Notes: generated by a model from the letters alone, not told the origin. A stretch of 34,526 nucleotides of DNA from Oscillospiraceae bacterium (GCA_902782235.1 CACZML010000012.1:1-34526), one strand, 5' to 3'; counted from the stretch's first letter, positions 25,345 to 33,516 are shown. Numbers and translations are program-made.

Positions 25345-25380
25345 AAAAAAGGAAGCTTTTACGCTTCCTTTATTTTTGCT
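25345..25380. terminator. Bidirectional intrinsic terminator between the cyclase gene and the PAP2 gene
   Basis: AAAAAA-GGAAGC-TTTTAC-GCTTCC-TTTATTTTT (stem arms 25,351-25,356 and 25,363-25,368). The A-run on one side and the T-run on the other make it work on both strands. It overlaps the last codons and stop of the minus-strand PAP2 gene. Confidence 0.88.
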
Positions 25381-25976
25381 TTTTTCTCGTATGCTTTCTT
25401 TATCACTGTCTGGTATATCAGGTATGCTATGGCGCTCGTCGCAAGGCCTAAGAGGAGGCCCGTTATAACGTCTGTGGGATAGTGTACGCCGACATACATT
25501 CTGGAGAATGCAAGGAGTACGGCGTAGATGATAAGAAGTACTGCGCATAGCTTGAATGTGAGTGTCATCTTGGAGTGTGAGATCTCACCGGTCTTCTCGA
25601 TAACAGGAAGTCCGAAGAATGCTACAACGAGCATAGCTCCTGCAACAGCAAAAGCAGCTCCCGTATGACCTGAAGGGAAGGAGTAATCGCTCTGTCTGCC
25701 AACAAGATTGATCAGTCCGTCGATCTCATCATAAGGCCTTGTTCTTGCGATTATGTTCTTGAGAAGAACGTTGTTGAGAAGAGCTTCGATAGCGATGCTG
25801 ATAGTTGCCATGAAGCCGATCGATCTGGTCTTCGGAATGATAAGCAAAGTAAGTATGAGGACAATGAGAAGGATTCCCTTATCGCCGGAATGAGTCAGGA
25901 CCTTCATGATCGGATCTAAAAGATCTGACCTGATATATTCCTGAATGAAAAGCAGAAATCCTGCATCCCAGCCCAT
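25359..25976 (-). CDS. PAP2 family membrane phosphatase
   Basis: A 205-residue membrane protein with about six helices. The three phosphatase motifs are complete: KNIIARTRP (K73...R80-P81), PSGH (101-104) and SRMYVGVHYPTD with the second catalytic histidine. Family members dephosphorylate phosphatidic acid, phosphatidylglycerol phosphate or undecaprenyl pyrophosphate on the outer face of the membrane. The size and short loops fit the undecaprenyl-pyrophosphate/lipid phosphatase type, but the substrate is not decided by sequence. The start has a GAGAGG ribosome binding site. It is 82 bases downstream of larA on the same strand, and its 3' end lies within a bidirectional terminator. Confidence 0.93.
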   Translation of the reverse strand: MGWDAGFLLFIQEYIRSDLLDPIMKVLTHSGDKGILLIVLILTLLIIPKTRSIGFMATISIAIEALLNNVLLKNIIARTRPYDEIDGLINLVGRQSDYSFPSGHTGAAFAVAGAMLVVAFFGLPVIEKTGEISHSKMTLTFKLCAVLLIIYAVLLAFSRMYVGVHYPTDVITGLLLGLATSAIAYLIYQTVIKKAYEKKAKIKEA

Positions 25977-26048
25977 AACAAACCTCTCGATTTAGTTTTA
26001 CCTGTTTATTGTAATACTAAATCTGTTACAAACCCGTGAAAATTGAGG

Positions 26049-26067
26049 GAAGAGCGCTTTACTCTTC
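26049..26067 (-). terminator. Weak hairpin at the 3' end of larA
   Basis: Read on the minus strand, GAAGAG pairs with CTCTTC across a 7-base loop that contains the larA stop codon, followed by CCTCAATTTT. The stem is short and the T-run poor, so read-through into the PAP2 gene is possible. Confidence 0.3.
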
Positions 26068-27312
26068 AGGAGGCATCGGAAGTGTAGCACCGCCGAAAGG
26101 CATGCAGATAACAGAGCAGTCCTCGCCGTATCTTGCATATGCTTCATCGAATGCTTCCTGTGCGGAGTGCATGGGTTCTAAGAAAATCGATCTTACGAAG
26201 TCGTCGTCCATCTCAGATATCAGAACGATCTTTGCGTGCTTTAATACCATTGCGATAGCAGCTGCCTTGTGTCCGCCTAACTGGAAGTCCTTACCGACTC
26301 TCTCGATAAGTTCATCCGGGGTGTTTGCAGTCGTGAGCCATTCTTCGAACTTGGCACTGCCGAGGCCTTCATTGCATGCACCGATAACGATTATCGTACC
26401 ACCGTCTCTTACGGCATACTTGGAGTTGTCCAGAGCCTTCTGAGTCTGGTAAAGGTTAGCATCCTTGGGCGCGCCTCCCTGAGAAACGATGACAATGTCG
26501 GCTCTTCTCTTAAGAGGCTTTCTGTACATCTGGTCCAGGTACTTGCAGCCTGCCCTGTGAGCCTTTGTAACGTCGCCTGCAACGCAGTAAACGATGTGCT
26601 TATGTTCATCGAGGATAGGGTTAACGATAAATGAGAAATGGCAGAATGTCTCAGACTCTTCGATGTCTGCTCTGATCGGGTTGCCATTGAGGTTGCCTGC
26701 GCATGCCTTCTCGTCGACCATCATGCGGTGGTTAGCCTGGATAGCGGAAGGTGTGGAGACTCCGGGCATCAATGCCTTGGCTCCGCCGGAATAGCCAGCG
26801 AAATAGTGGAACTCGATATTTCCAACGCCAATACGGAAATCAGCCTCTGCGACGCTTCTTGTGATATCAACGGGTGTGCCTCTTGAAGTGTCACCCATGT
26901 GGATGCAGTCAGAAGGATCTGAGTCTATGCACTTAACCTCGCTGTATACACGCTCACCGACGAGCTTTTTCTTCTCTTCCTCGGTGTGAGGTCTGTGTGA
27001 ACCGAGCGCGAAAACAACGGTAATGTCCTTAGGGTCGCATCCTGCAAGATAGAGCTCGTCCAAGATGGAAGGGATGACATCAAAGCTCGGAAGAGGTCTT
27101 GAGATATCGCTTGTTACGATAACGATCTTCTGGCCGGGCTTGGCAAGGTCTTTAAGGCGGGGTGAACCGATAGGATTCTCAAGTGCATAGACAACGGCAT
27201 CAGGACCGCGTCTCTCATGCTCGATCTCATTTGCAACAAGGACCTGATCGAGATTCTTGTCCGGAATATCAACTATCTGTACGCCTTTGCCGTAGCCGAA
27301 TTCAACCTTCAT
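26059..27312 (-). CDS. larA: Nickel-dependent lactate racemase family protein LarA
   Basis: A 417-residue cytoplasmic enzyme. Relative to the Lactiplantibacillus plantarum enzyme the key residues are conserved with a constant offset: GSHRPH (H106), FHYFAGYSGGAK (H169 and K179, the lysine that tethers the nickel-pincer nucleotide) and NHRM (H195). LarA interconverts D- and L-lactate, but homologues act on other 2-hydroxy acids, so the substrate is uncertain. The cofactor makers larB, larC and larE are not in this window. The start has an AGGGAG ribosome binding site and a TTGAGA/TAAAAT promoter. It is divergent from glnA. Confidence 0.92.
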   Translation of the reverse strand: MKVEFGYGKGVQIVDIPDKNLDQVLVANEIEHERRGPDAVVYALENPIGSPRLKDLAKPGQKIVIVTSDISRPLPSFDVIPSILDELYLAGCDPKDITVVFALGSHRPHTEEEKKKLVGERVYSEVKCIDSDPSDCIHMGDTSRGTPVDITRSVAEADFRIGVGNIEFHYFAGYSGGAKALMPGVSTPSAIQANHRMMVDEKACAGNLNGNPIRADIEESETFCHFSFIVNPILDEHKHIVYCVAGDVTKAHRAGCKYLDQMYRKPLKRRADIVIVSQGGAPKDANLYQTQKALDNSKYAVRDGGTIIVIGACNEGLGSAKFEEWLTTANTPDELIERVGKDFQLGGHKAAAIAMVLKHAKIVLISEMDDDFVRSIFLEPMHSAQEAFDEAYARYGEDCSVICMPFGGATLPMPPEE

Positions 27313-27322
27313 ATGCCGCTCC

Positions 27323-27369
27323 CTGTAAAAAAGATTCTTCTATTTTACAGTTATGGGGGAGTTTCTCAA
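27323..27369 (-). promoter_or_regulatory. Promoter and candidate operator of larA
   Basis: On the minus strand TTGAGA (27,369-27,364), a 16-base spacer and TAAAAT (27,347-27,342). The inverted repeat CTGTAAAA (27,323-27,330) / TTTTACAG (27,343-27,350) overlaps the -10 and the transcription start, a common place for a repressor site. Confidence 0.5.
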
Positions 27370-27477
27370 CAATCATATTGCCCAAAGACTGAAAACGTTA
27401 ATTTTCTATATTAAGACAAGTTTTTTTATACGCGCGCATGTTACTATCTAATCAATACTTTAGCGGAGGTGGAATAT

Positions 27478-28266
27478 ATGCTAAGTAACTTTGAGGAAGC
27501 GAGGATCTTCATCGACGAGAATGACATCAAGATGATCGATTTCAGGATGATAGATCTCAACGGAAGATGGCATCATCTGACGATCCCGGCAGACAGATTC
27601 ACAGAATCTATCATGACAGCAGGCATAGGATTCGACGGCAGCAACTATGGTTTTGCCCCCGTCGAGAAGAGTGACATGGTATTTATTCCTGATCTCTCCA
27701 GTGCAGCTATTGACGATTTCTGTGAGATCAAGACTCTCTCCATGATCGGCGACGTCCGTATCATTGGAAAGGATGAGAACATTCCTTTCAACCAGGAGCC
27801 GAGAAACGTCAGTAAGCGTGCAGAAGAATACATGAAGGAATTAGGCGTTGCAGACCAGTTCCTGCTTGGACCCGAATTCGAGTTCTATGTTTTCGATGAA
27901 GTAACATATGCCAACAAACCCAACAGCTCGGGTTTTACGATCGACGGTGCAGAGGCATTCTGGAACACCGGTGAATTCGGAAGCCTGGGTTATCAGACAC
28001 CGCACCAGGGAGGCTATCACGCAGCGCCTCCGCAGGACATTGCATACGACTACAGAAGCCGTGTAACGATGCTGATGGAGAACCAGGGCATCAAGGTCAA
28101 GTATCATCATCATGAAGTCGGTTCCGGCCAGATGGAGATCGAAGTCGAGTTCGGCGGCATGACCGAGATGGCTGACAAGACGATGCTTACCAAGTACATC
28201 GTCAAGAATGAGGCAGTCAAGGAAGGACATGCTGATGTTCAAGGACGGCAAGCCTGTTTTCTATGA
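27478..28266 (+). CDS. glnA: Glutamine synthetase type I, N-terminal part (gene broken into three frames)
   Basis: The N-terminal beta-grasp domain ([36 protein letters not shown]) and the first part of the catalytic domain ([41 protein letters not shown]) are present. GlnA joins glutamate and ammonia with ATP in the cytoplasm. The ATG at 27,478 follows GCGGAGGTGG; an in-frame GTG at 27,469 overlaps that site and is rejected. After [12 protein letters not shown] the frame runs into unrelated residues and stops. The expected block carrying GSGMHxH, with its glutamate/metal-binding histidines, is missing. The protein resumes in another frame (28,236-28,590) and then returns to the first frame (28,600-28,800). 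As written the gene cannot make an active enzyme. Confidence 0.9.
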   Translation: MLSNFEEARIFIDENDIKMIDFRMIDLNGRWHHLTIPADRFTESIMTAGIGFDGSNYGFAPVEKSDMVFIPDLSSAAIDDFCEIKTLSMIGDVRIIGKDENIPFNQEPRNVSKRAEEYMKELGVADQFLLGPEFEFYVFDEVTYANKPNSSGFTIDGAEAFWNTGEFGSLGYQTPHQGGYHAAPPQDIAYDYRSRVTMLMENQGIKVKYHHHEVGSGQMEIEVEFGGMTEMADKTMLTKYIVKNEAVKEGHADVQGRQACFL

Positions 28267-28636
28267 TGAGAACGGTTACTCAGGCCTGTCCCAGACAGCG
28301 CTCTACTTCATCGGAGGCGTGCTCCGCCACGTTCCCGCTATCTGCGCATTCTCTAACCCTTCAACGAACTCATACAAGAGACTTCTTCCGGGCTTCGAAG
28401 CGCCGGTAACGATCGGCTATGCAACCGCTAACAGAAGTGCTGTAATCCGTATTCCTGCATATGCCAAGACACCTGATAAGAAGAGATTTGAGCTCAGGAA
28501 TCCTGATGCCACATGCAATCCTTATTATTGTTATGCAGCTATTCTCATGGCAGGTCTCGACGGCATTAAGAACAAGATCGATCCGGAAGCTGAAGGCAGG
28601 ACAAGAAAAAGATCAAGGGTCTTCCGAAGTCATTAG
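28208..28636 (+). pseudogene. glnA: Glutamine synthetase, middle part in a shifted frame
   Basis: Real homology starts at about 28,232 with [21 protein letters not shown] and runs through [30 protein letters not shown] and [19 protein letters not shown] to NKIDPEAEG near 28,595. These are the ATP- and glutamate-binding loops of type I glutamine synthetase. The first eight or so codons from the ATG at 28,208 overlap the N-terminal part in a different frame and are not native, so this ATG is not a true start. The frame ends in residues that do not match the family. Confidence 0.85.
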
Positions 28637-28800
28637 GTTCTGCTCTTAAAGCTCTCGAAAAGGATCACGACTTCCTCACCGCAGGCGGCGTTTTCCCGAT
28701 CGAACTCATCAACCTCTGGATCGCCAACCGCAGAAAGGACCTCGGCCGCCACATCTCCATGCCTACACCGATGGAGTATGAGATGTATTACGATCTGTGA
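28600..28800 (+). pseudogene. glnA: Glutamine synthetase, C-terminal part, back in the original frame
   Basis: [20 protein letters not shown], then TAGGVFPIELINLWIANRRK and a natural end at MYYDL with TGA at 28,798-28,800, is the standard C-terminus of a type I glutamine synthetase. It is in the same frame as the N-terminal part, so the two lesions together lose a multiple of three bases. Several residues that normally lie between 'DPEAEG' and 'KIKGLP' are absent. Confidence 0.85.
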
Positions 28801-28821
28801 TAGTTATTTGCTTCTGAAATT

Positions 28822-28855
28822 AAGCCGCAGACATGTATGTGCCTGCGGCTTTTAT
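28822..28855 (+). terminator. Intrinsic terminator after glnA
   Basis: AAGCCGCAG (28,822-28,830) pairs perfectly with CTGCGGCTT (28,843-28,851) and is followed by a short T-run. Confidence 0.85.
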
Positions 28856-28890
28856 GTGCGTTCTGTTCGCCGTCCGTTAAGTTTTTCGAG

Positions 28891-29007
28891 TGTTCACAAA
28901 ATGTTCGTCATAGAGTGTCACAACAGGAGAACAAAGTGACGAACATTGGCAAAAGTCATCTGTTTGGTCGTCATTTAACTGCTTCATAGGCGAACATTTC
29001 GTGAACA
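28891..29007. repeat. Set of related inverted repeats with TGTTC/GAACA cores
   Basis: AATGTTCGTCA (28,900-28,910) is the exact reverse complement of TGACGAACATT (28,937-28,947). TGTTCACAAAATGTTCG (28,891-28,907) matches the reverse complement of CGAACATTTCGTGAACA (28,991-29,007) at 16 of 17 positions. The block fills most of the gap between the glnA terminator and the 3' end of the minus-strand nuclease-like gene. Confidence 0.85.
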
Positions 29008-29011
29008 GTTA

Positions 29012-29794
29012 TCAGACGGGAAATGCGATTGTCTTGCAATATATTGCGGCGTTCAGTTTTGCTGATAAATATCTGATGTCGAATGGCATTCCCTCGGTGT
29101 CGTGTGTGAACAGGATATCAAGATCCGGTATGAGACCGGCATTAGTATAGTTGCTGTATTTTACCTTGGTTGTTGTCAGATAATCGGATGATTCTTTCAT
29201 GCCGAAGTGTTCATGTATAAAGCAAGTATCAAGTTCTTCAATATAGATTATAAAATCAGGATTGACTGGCTTATAAAGTCCTGCAAGCATTATAGAGGGT
29301 TCATATTTAAATGGTATACCCAGATATGTGTAGAAGATCGCTATATCGCGTTCAGCCGCGGAACGATAATAGATTCCGTTGAAATAATTGCTTTTATACT
29401 TTATGTATTTGGAATTGTCATCATTTTTCAAACTGTCGAAAAATGCCTTATCCATGACCACATGTTTATCTGTATCAATGCGCAAGGTTCTGATCACCTT
29501 ATGCGGCATGCATTCCGGAAGCGGTTCATCGTTAAAATGGCAACTCCAGATCGTCTCATAGATTTTCAGTTGACATTCTGTCTGTTTTCTTTTGTGCATA
29601 TTCTTGAGGTACTCTTTTCCGAGTTTTGAATCAAGAAAATACTCGTGGTTATTGGCTTTGATTACTTTCCGCAGTTTACCTCTTTTGATACGGTCTGCCA
29701 CAGAATAATCAGGTATCTCGTTGAGACACTTTTTACAGTAGTTTATCTTGAGGGCCAGATACTCTTTGGGCACATATTTATTCATAATTTCCAT
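29012..29794 (-). CDS. Orphan protein with a C-terminal PD-(D/E)XK nuclease-like domain
   Basis: A 261-residue protein I cannot name. The N-terminal half is basic and helical, with CKKCLNEIP near the start. The C-terminal half resembles small restriction-endonuclease-like domains: YYRSAAERDIAIFYTYLGIPFKYEP, then KPVNPDFIIYI and CFIHEHFGM, with E, D and E/H at the usual positions. Such domains can act as nucleases or be inactive. The 303-codon frame opens at 29,923, but its first 43 codons are hydrophobic and overlap the tail of the ABC-transporter terminator, so the ATG at 29,794 is preferred. A TATAAT (29,806-29,801) ends 6 bases before it and no ribosome binding site is seen. Reading-frame confidence is high; function is low. 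Confidence 0.65.
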   Translation of the reverse strand: MEIMNKYVPKEYLALKINYCKKCLNEIPDYSVADRIKRGKLRKVIKANNHEYFLDSKLGKEYLKNMHKRKQTECQLKIYETIWSCHFNDEPLPECMPHKVIRTLRIDTDKHVVMDKAFFDSLKNDDNSKYIKYKSNYFNGIYYRSAAERDIAIFYTYLGIPFKYEPSIMLAGLYKPVNPDFIIYIEELDTCFIHEHFGMKESSDYLTTTKVKYSNYTNAGLIPDLDILFTHDTEGMPFDIRYLSAKLNAAIYCKTIAFPV

Positions 29795-29800
29795 GCCTGG

Positions 29801-29806
29801 ATTATA
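29801..29806 (-). promoter_or_regulatory. -10 element of the nuclease-like gene
   Basis: Perfect TATAAT on the minus strand, 6 bases before the chosen ATG. The best -35 match (TGGAAA, 18-base spacer) is weak. Confidence 0.4.
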
Positions 29807-29899
29807 GGCGGTCCGTTTGTCGGTTTTCCAGTGACAAAAGCCTACAAAATATGACAAAACCGACAGGCGGAAAATGCGCCGAAAAGCGAAAAACGAATA

Positions 29900-29943
29900 T
29901 ATAAATATAATAAACGGCCCCAAAGCAACAACTTTGAGGCCGT
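29900..29943 (-). terminator. Intrinsic terminator of the ABC transporter operon
   Basis: On the minus strand ACGGCCTCAAAG (29,943-29,932), loop TTGTTG and CTTTGGGGCCGT (29,925-29,914) form a 12-pair stem with one mismatch, followed by TTATTATATTTATATA. Confidence 0.85.
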
Positions 29944-29959
29944 CTGAGACGCAGTTAAC

Positions 29960-32659
29960 TTATTCCACGTTCTTTAATGCCACATCCATAGGGATCTTCT
30001 TTATCCTGAAGAAGTCGATCATTGAGACGAACGCGTATCCGACGAGAAGGTAAAGGACTGATAATACCATTGACAAAGGTTTCATGTAGAAAGCAAAGTA
30101 TCCGTCCATCTGCAGCAGGAATGCGTGGAAGATCCAGAGCATCAGGAAGTAGCCGACAACGAGACTGATTAATGTAAACAGCACGACGACGATCGCAGTC
30201 GGGATGATGTAGAGCGAACCAATCTCGCCGTTCTTAAATCCCAATATCTTTACCATGGAGATAGAGTGTTCGTTGCGTTCGATGATGATCTTTGCGAGCA
30301 GATAAATGAGGGCTGCCGCGAGGATGATCATCGCATACTTGAAGATCTCGATGAATCCGCCGACCGAGTGCATGAGCTGGGTCGTTACCTTGGAAATATC
30401 CTCCACGGTTATTACGGTTGCGATGTCCTGCTCATCAATGTCGGTTATCTCGTTTCTGGAGAAATATCCGGAGAATTCGCCGGACTTCTTATCGAATGTC
30501 TTATTGAAGTTCTCGTTGCTCATGAAGACTGCGATGCCGCCGTCGTAATCAACGAAGCCCTTGATGGTAAATTCATAAGACTTGTTCTCGTATTCCTCGT
30601 GAAGCGATAACACATCACCTTCCTTAAGATAGAACTTATCTCTGAATGCCGTGGATGCGAAGACACTGCCTTCGGGAACATCGGCAGGAAGTGAGATATA
30701 TTGGCTGTTGTCTGCGATTCCGTAAACGGTAATGCTCTCATCACCGCCGCTTCCCATACCTTCGAAGCGCGAGAAATCACTCTTCTGCTTCGGGTACATC
30801 AGCGAATGGCAACTGAATCTTTCGGCTGTGTTCTCATCTGTTTCGATAACATTGCCGTCCTTGTCTTTGTATCCCATGAGCATGTACTGGTATTCGGCAA
30901 AGACCATTTCGGGCGCTTTGTCACCATAGTTGACCAGGGAGTCAGTAAGACCGAAAGCAAAGCAGAGCATCAGTTCCGACAGGATTACACCGAAGATGAG
31001 TACTGCGTAGTTCGGCATGTTCTGGAATAAGACCCTGATTCTGAAGCGTCTTAAGAATGACCATGCGGGAATCCTTCTTGCCTTTGTGCGTCTGGATTTT
31101 GTGAGGTCATGTCTTAAGAATTTCAGAGGGCTTAACTGAAGTTTTTTCACGATAATGAAAAGGTTGATCAGGAACATCAGAAGCAGCGGAATGACTGTGG
31201 TCTTTACCAAAGCCGACGGACTCCAGACAAGGCGGGGAGTAGGGAGGCTGTATGTGTTGTAGTAAAGGTTTACGGCCATGCCGCGGAATGCTGTATACCC
31301 CAGTGCATTACCGATCACCGCGCCTGCGATCGTTACGATAAAGGGCATCGACATGTAGTGAACTATGAGTTCGCCCTTGCTGTAACCTGAAGCACGCAAT
31401 GTGCCGATAACGGATGCTTCTTTATCGATCGTGTTGCTGATCGTTATAGCGAAGATAAATGCAATGACAGCAATAAGAATGTAGCAGAAAATGCCTGTGC
31501 CTGTTGAGTCACCGTCAATGTCAGATATCGCAAAGTTTCTGGCCTGGCTTAAGTAGGTGGGCAGATAGTCTTTGAGTTCGTTATCGTATACGACTGACTG
31601 GGTGATAAGAGCTTTAAGGAAAGCTTCGGAAGTGTCCTTTTGAGCGGCTTTATCCGCGGGTTCGCTTTCGTAAAAGAATGAGTAATTGTAGTGAAGTCTT
31701 GATGGCAGTTCATCAAAAGCTTCAGGTGTTACCATTGCGACGTCGAAGCCGAACGCGTCAAACATCAGATCTGTATTTGACTCGTGCATCGTGAGGTAAT
31801 TTACGAATGAGACGAGTCCAGTTACTTCAAACTCTTTGCCGCTGATCCTGACATTATCGCCGACTGAAACACCGACTGTTTCAGCGTGATTGCGGTCTAA
31901 AGCGATCTCGTTTTTGTTTTCGGGAACGCGGCCTACGATAACAGAAGCCATATCAACCGTTGAATCACTCTTGAAGATCCTGACCGTGGCATCTTCCGTG
32001 CCGTCGTTGTTGTTATCTTCAGATTCATTGCGGTAGAAGTGCTCGAAAACCTTCACGGGAACAGGCGAGAACCCGGGATCGTTGAGTTTATATTCTTCCG
32101 CGATATCCTCCCATTCCTCGTCAACAGCCTTAAGGACTTCCTTATGTGCTTCTTCGTATGCCTCGTTGACAGCTTTTTTGAATTCGTCTGAGTCTCTTGC
32201 TTCATCAAGCGCGCTGTCGAAGTTCTCGTCCATTGCAGTCTTTATCTGCTCTTGGATCATCGCTTCATCGGTAATACCGTAGGCTTCACACTGTGCGCGG
32301 ACACCGTCTTCTATAGCTTCTTCGACCGTGGAGCGGAGCTCTTTCTCGATCTCTTCTTCAACTTTTTCATCAGCTTCCTTCATGCCTTCATCGATGAAAT
32401 ACTGCTTAACGTCAGCCATACCGCCGGTGCATATGCTGTCAAGCATTTCATCTGAAGCTTTGTGTGAGAGCTCGAAGCACCCGTCTTCAAGATTCAGTTC
32501 TTCTTTTCCGGCTTTGATAGCAGCGATCATGCTGTCACGGCCTACATACATGCCGGAGATAACACCGATCATGCCTACCATGAACAGAATGATTACCAGA
32601 TACTTGTGCCAGTCGGAAGCGAGCTCTTTAGGGATTCGCTTTACAAGTGGATTTCTCAT
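29960..32659 (-). CDS. ABC transporter permease, MacB/FtsX type
   Basis: An 899-residue membrane protein with the duplicated FtsX-permease layout. One N-terminal helix (about 18-40) is followed by a ~340-residue extracytoplasmic domain, three helices (about 388-512), a basic cytoplasmic linker, a further helix (about 555-580), a second extracytoplasmic domain and three C-terminal helices ending in FFRIKKIPMDVALKNVE, the family's C-terminus. The first outer domain has an inserted, very acidic helical segment (about residues 75-215, with runs such as DEKVEEEIEKEL) that looks like a coiled coil. This family moves lipids, peptides or antibiotics, or transmits mechanical force, rather than ions. 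The AAGGAGG ribosome binding site overlaps the stop of the ATPase gene 12 bases upstream. The operon leader carries a Mn2+ riboswitch-like element. Confidence 0.92.
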   Translation of the reverse strand: MRNPLVKRIPKELASDWHKYLVIILFMVGMIGVISGMYVGRDSMIAAIKAGKEELNLEDGCFELSHKASDEMLDSICTGGMADVKQYFIDEGMKEADEKVEEEIEKELRSTVEEAIEDGVRAQCEAYGITDEAMIQEQIKTAMDENFDSALDEARDSDEFKKAVNEAYEEAHKEVLKAVDEEWEDIAEEYKLNDPGFSPVPVKVFEHFYRNESEDNNNDGTEDATVRIFKSDSTVDMASVIVGRVPENKNEIALDRNHAETVGVSVGDNVRISGKEFEVTGLVSFVNYLTMHESNTDLMFDAFGFDVAMVTPEAFDELPSRLHYNYSFFYESEPADKAAQKDTSEAFLKALITQSVVYDNELKDYLPTYLSQARNFAISDIDGDSTGTGIFCYILIAVIAFIFAITISNTIDKEASVIGTLRASGYSKGELIVHYMSMPFIVTIAGAVIGNALGYTAFRGMAVNLYYNTYSLPTPRLVWSPSALVKTTVIPLLLMFLINLFIIVKKLQLSPLKFLRHDLTKSRRTKARRIPAWSFLRRFRIRVLFQNMPNYAVLIFGVILSELMLCFAFGLTDSLVNYGDKAPEMVFAEYQYMLMGYKDKDGNVIETDENTAERFSCHSLMYPKQKSDFSRFEGMGSGGDESITVYGIADNSQYISLPADVPEGSVFASTAFRDKFYLKEGDVLSLHEEYENKSYEFTIKGFVDYDGGIAVFMSNENFNKTFDKKSGEFSGYFSRNEITDIDEQDIATVITVEDISKVTTQLMHSVGGFIEIFKYAMIILAAALIYLLAKIIIERNEHSISMVKILGFKNGEIGSLYIIPTAIVVVLFTLISLVVGYFLMLWIFHAFLLQMDGYFAFYMKPLSMVLSVLYLLVGYAFVSMIDFFRIKKIPMDVALKNVE

Positions 32660-32671
32660 CAGTACGCCTCC

Positions 32672-33379
32672 TTACCATTCGAGCTCGGAAGCGGGGATCT
32701 TCTTATCGTTGATATCGTTATGGCGTACGATACCGTCTCTTAACTTTATCACGTGATCTGCCATGTACTTGATCGCTTCATTGTGCGTGACCATGATGAT
32801 GGTGCTGCCGTACTTTTTGTTGCAGTCTTCGATAAGTGCGAGGATCTCTTTACTTGTCTTATAGTCGAGCGCGCCTGTAGGCTCGTCACACATTAAAATA
32901 TCCGGATTCTTGACAACCGCACGTCCTATGGAAACTCTCTGCTGCTGTCCTCCGGATAACTGATTAGGATATTTATACTTGTGATCCTGAAGCCCTAATG
33001 TTGTGATTACTTCCTCAACGTCCAGCGGTTTGTCCGACAGGTAAGCTCCGACTTCAATATTCTCTTTTACGTTAAGGTTTGGGATAAGGTTATACATCTG
33101 GAATACATAACCCAAGTGTTTTCTTCTGTAGATCGTAAGCTGTTTCTCATCCATGTCTTCGAGCTTATCACCGTTGATGCTTACGAATCCCGAGTCCGGC
33201 GTGTCGATCCCTCCGATGATGTTAAGAAGGGTGGACTTGCCTGATCCCGAAGGCCCAAGAAGGACGCAGAACTCACCTTTGTTTACAGTGAAGTTCATAC
33301 CTCTTAAGACTTCCTGTTTTGCTTCTCCGGTACCAAAGCTCTTCATAAGATCTTTGATCTCCAAAAAGTTTTCTGCCAT
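32672..33379 (-). CDS. ABC transporter ATP-binding protein, MacB/LolD type
   Basis: A 235-residue ATPase with every expected motif: Walker [10 protein letters not shown] (K48), Q-loop [11 protein letters not shown] (Q94), signature LSGGQQQR (141-148), Walker [14 protein letters not shown] (D165, E166) and the H-loop MVTHNE. The 'PTGALD' and 'NLIPNL' sequences place it in the MacB/LolD/SalX group that pairs with FtsX-type permeases, which matches the next gene. The start ATG at 33,379 has AGAGGAGAAG 6 bases ahead. It is the first gene of a two-gene operon with a leader of about 230 bases containing a riboswitch-like structure and a terminator. Confidence 0.95.
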   Translation of the reverse strand: MAENFLEIKDLMKSFGTGEAKQEVLRGMNFTVNKGEFCVLLGPSGSGKSTLLNIIGGIDTPDSGFVSINGDKLEDMDEKQLTIYRRKHLGYVFQMYNLIPNLNVKENIEVGAYLSDKPLDVEEVITTLGLQDHKYKYPNQLSGGQQQRVSIGRAVVKNPDILMCDEPTGALDYKTSKEILALIEDCNKKYGSTIIMVTHNEAIKYMADHVIKLRDGIVRHNDINDKKIPASELEW

Positions 33380-33430
33380 GCTGATCTTCTCCTCTGACTT
33401 TATAGATTTTCTAATTCCCTAAAGTCTTCG

Positions 33431-33471
33431 AAAAACGAAAGACCCAAGTACAGCAAAACTATACTTGGGTC
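33431..33471 (-). terminator. Regulated intrinsic terminator in the ABC operon leader
   Basis: On the minus strand GACCCAAGTA (33,471-33,462), loop TAGTTTTGCTG, TACTTGGGTC (33,450-33,441), then TTTCGTTTTT. It stands between the promoter and the first gene, so it must be an attenuator. Its 5' arm overlaps GTATAGTTT, which can pair with AAACTATAC upstream (33,505-33,497). Confidence 0.85.
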
Positions 33472-33493
33472 ATCAATGTCTAAATAATAACGT

Positions 33494-33516
33494 CATGTAT
33501 AGTTTGGCTATACATG
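33494..33516 (-). other. Anti-antiterminator hairpin of the riboswitch expression platform
   Basis: CATGTATAG (33,516-33,508), loop CCAAA, CTATACATG (33,502-33,494) on the minus strand, a perfect 9-pair stem. Its first four bases are also the 3' strand of the aptamer's closing helix. Its second arm contains the AAACTATAC/CTATAC sequence needed for the antiterminator, so the structures exclude each other. Confidence 0.75.

Noticed and set aside
27370..27477. Promoter of glnA
   Set aside because: Several TATA-like hexamers occur, but none has a matching -35 at 16-18 bases, so no promoter is claimed.
32328..32756. 142-codon + strand frame at the ABC ATPase/permease junction
   Set aside because: Shadow of the acidic coiled-coil segment of the permease; Ser/Ile-rich and without a start signal.
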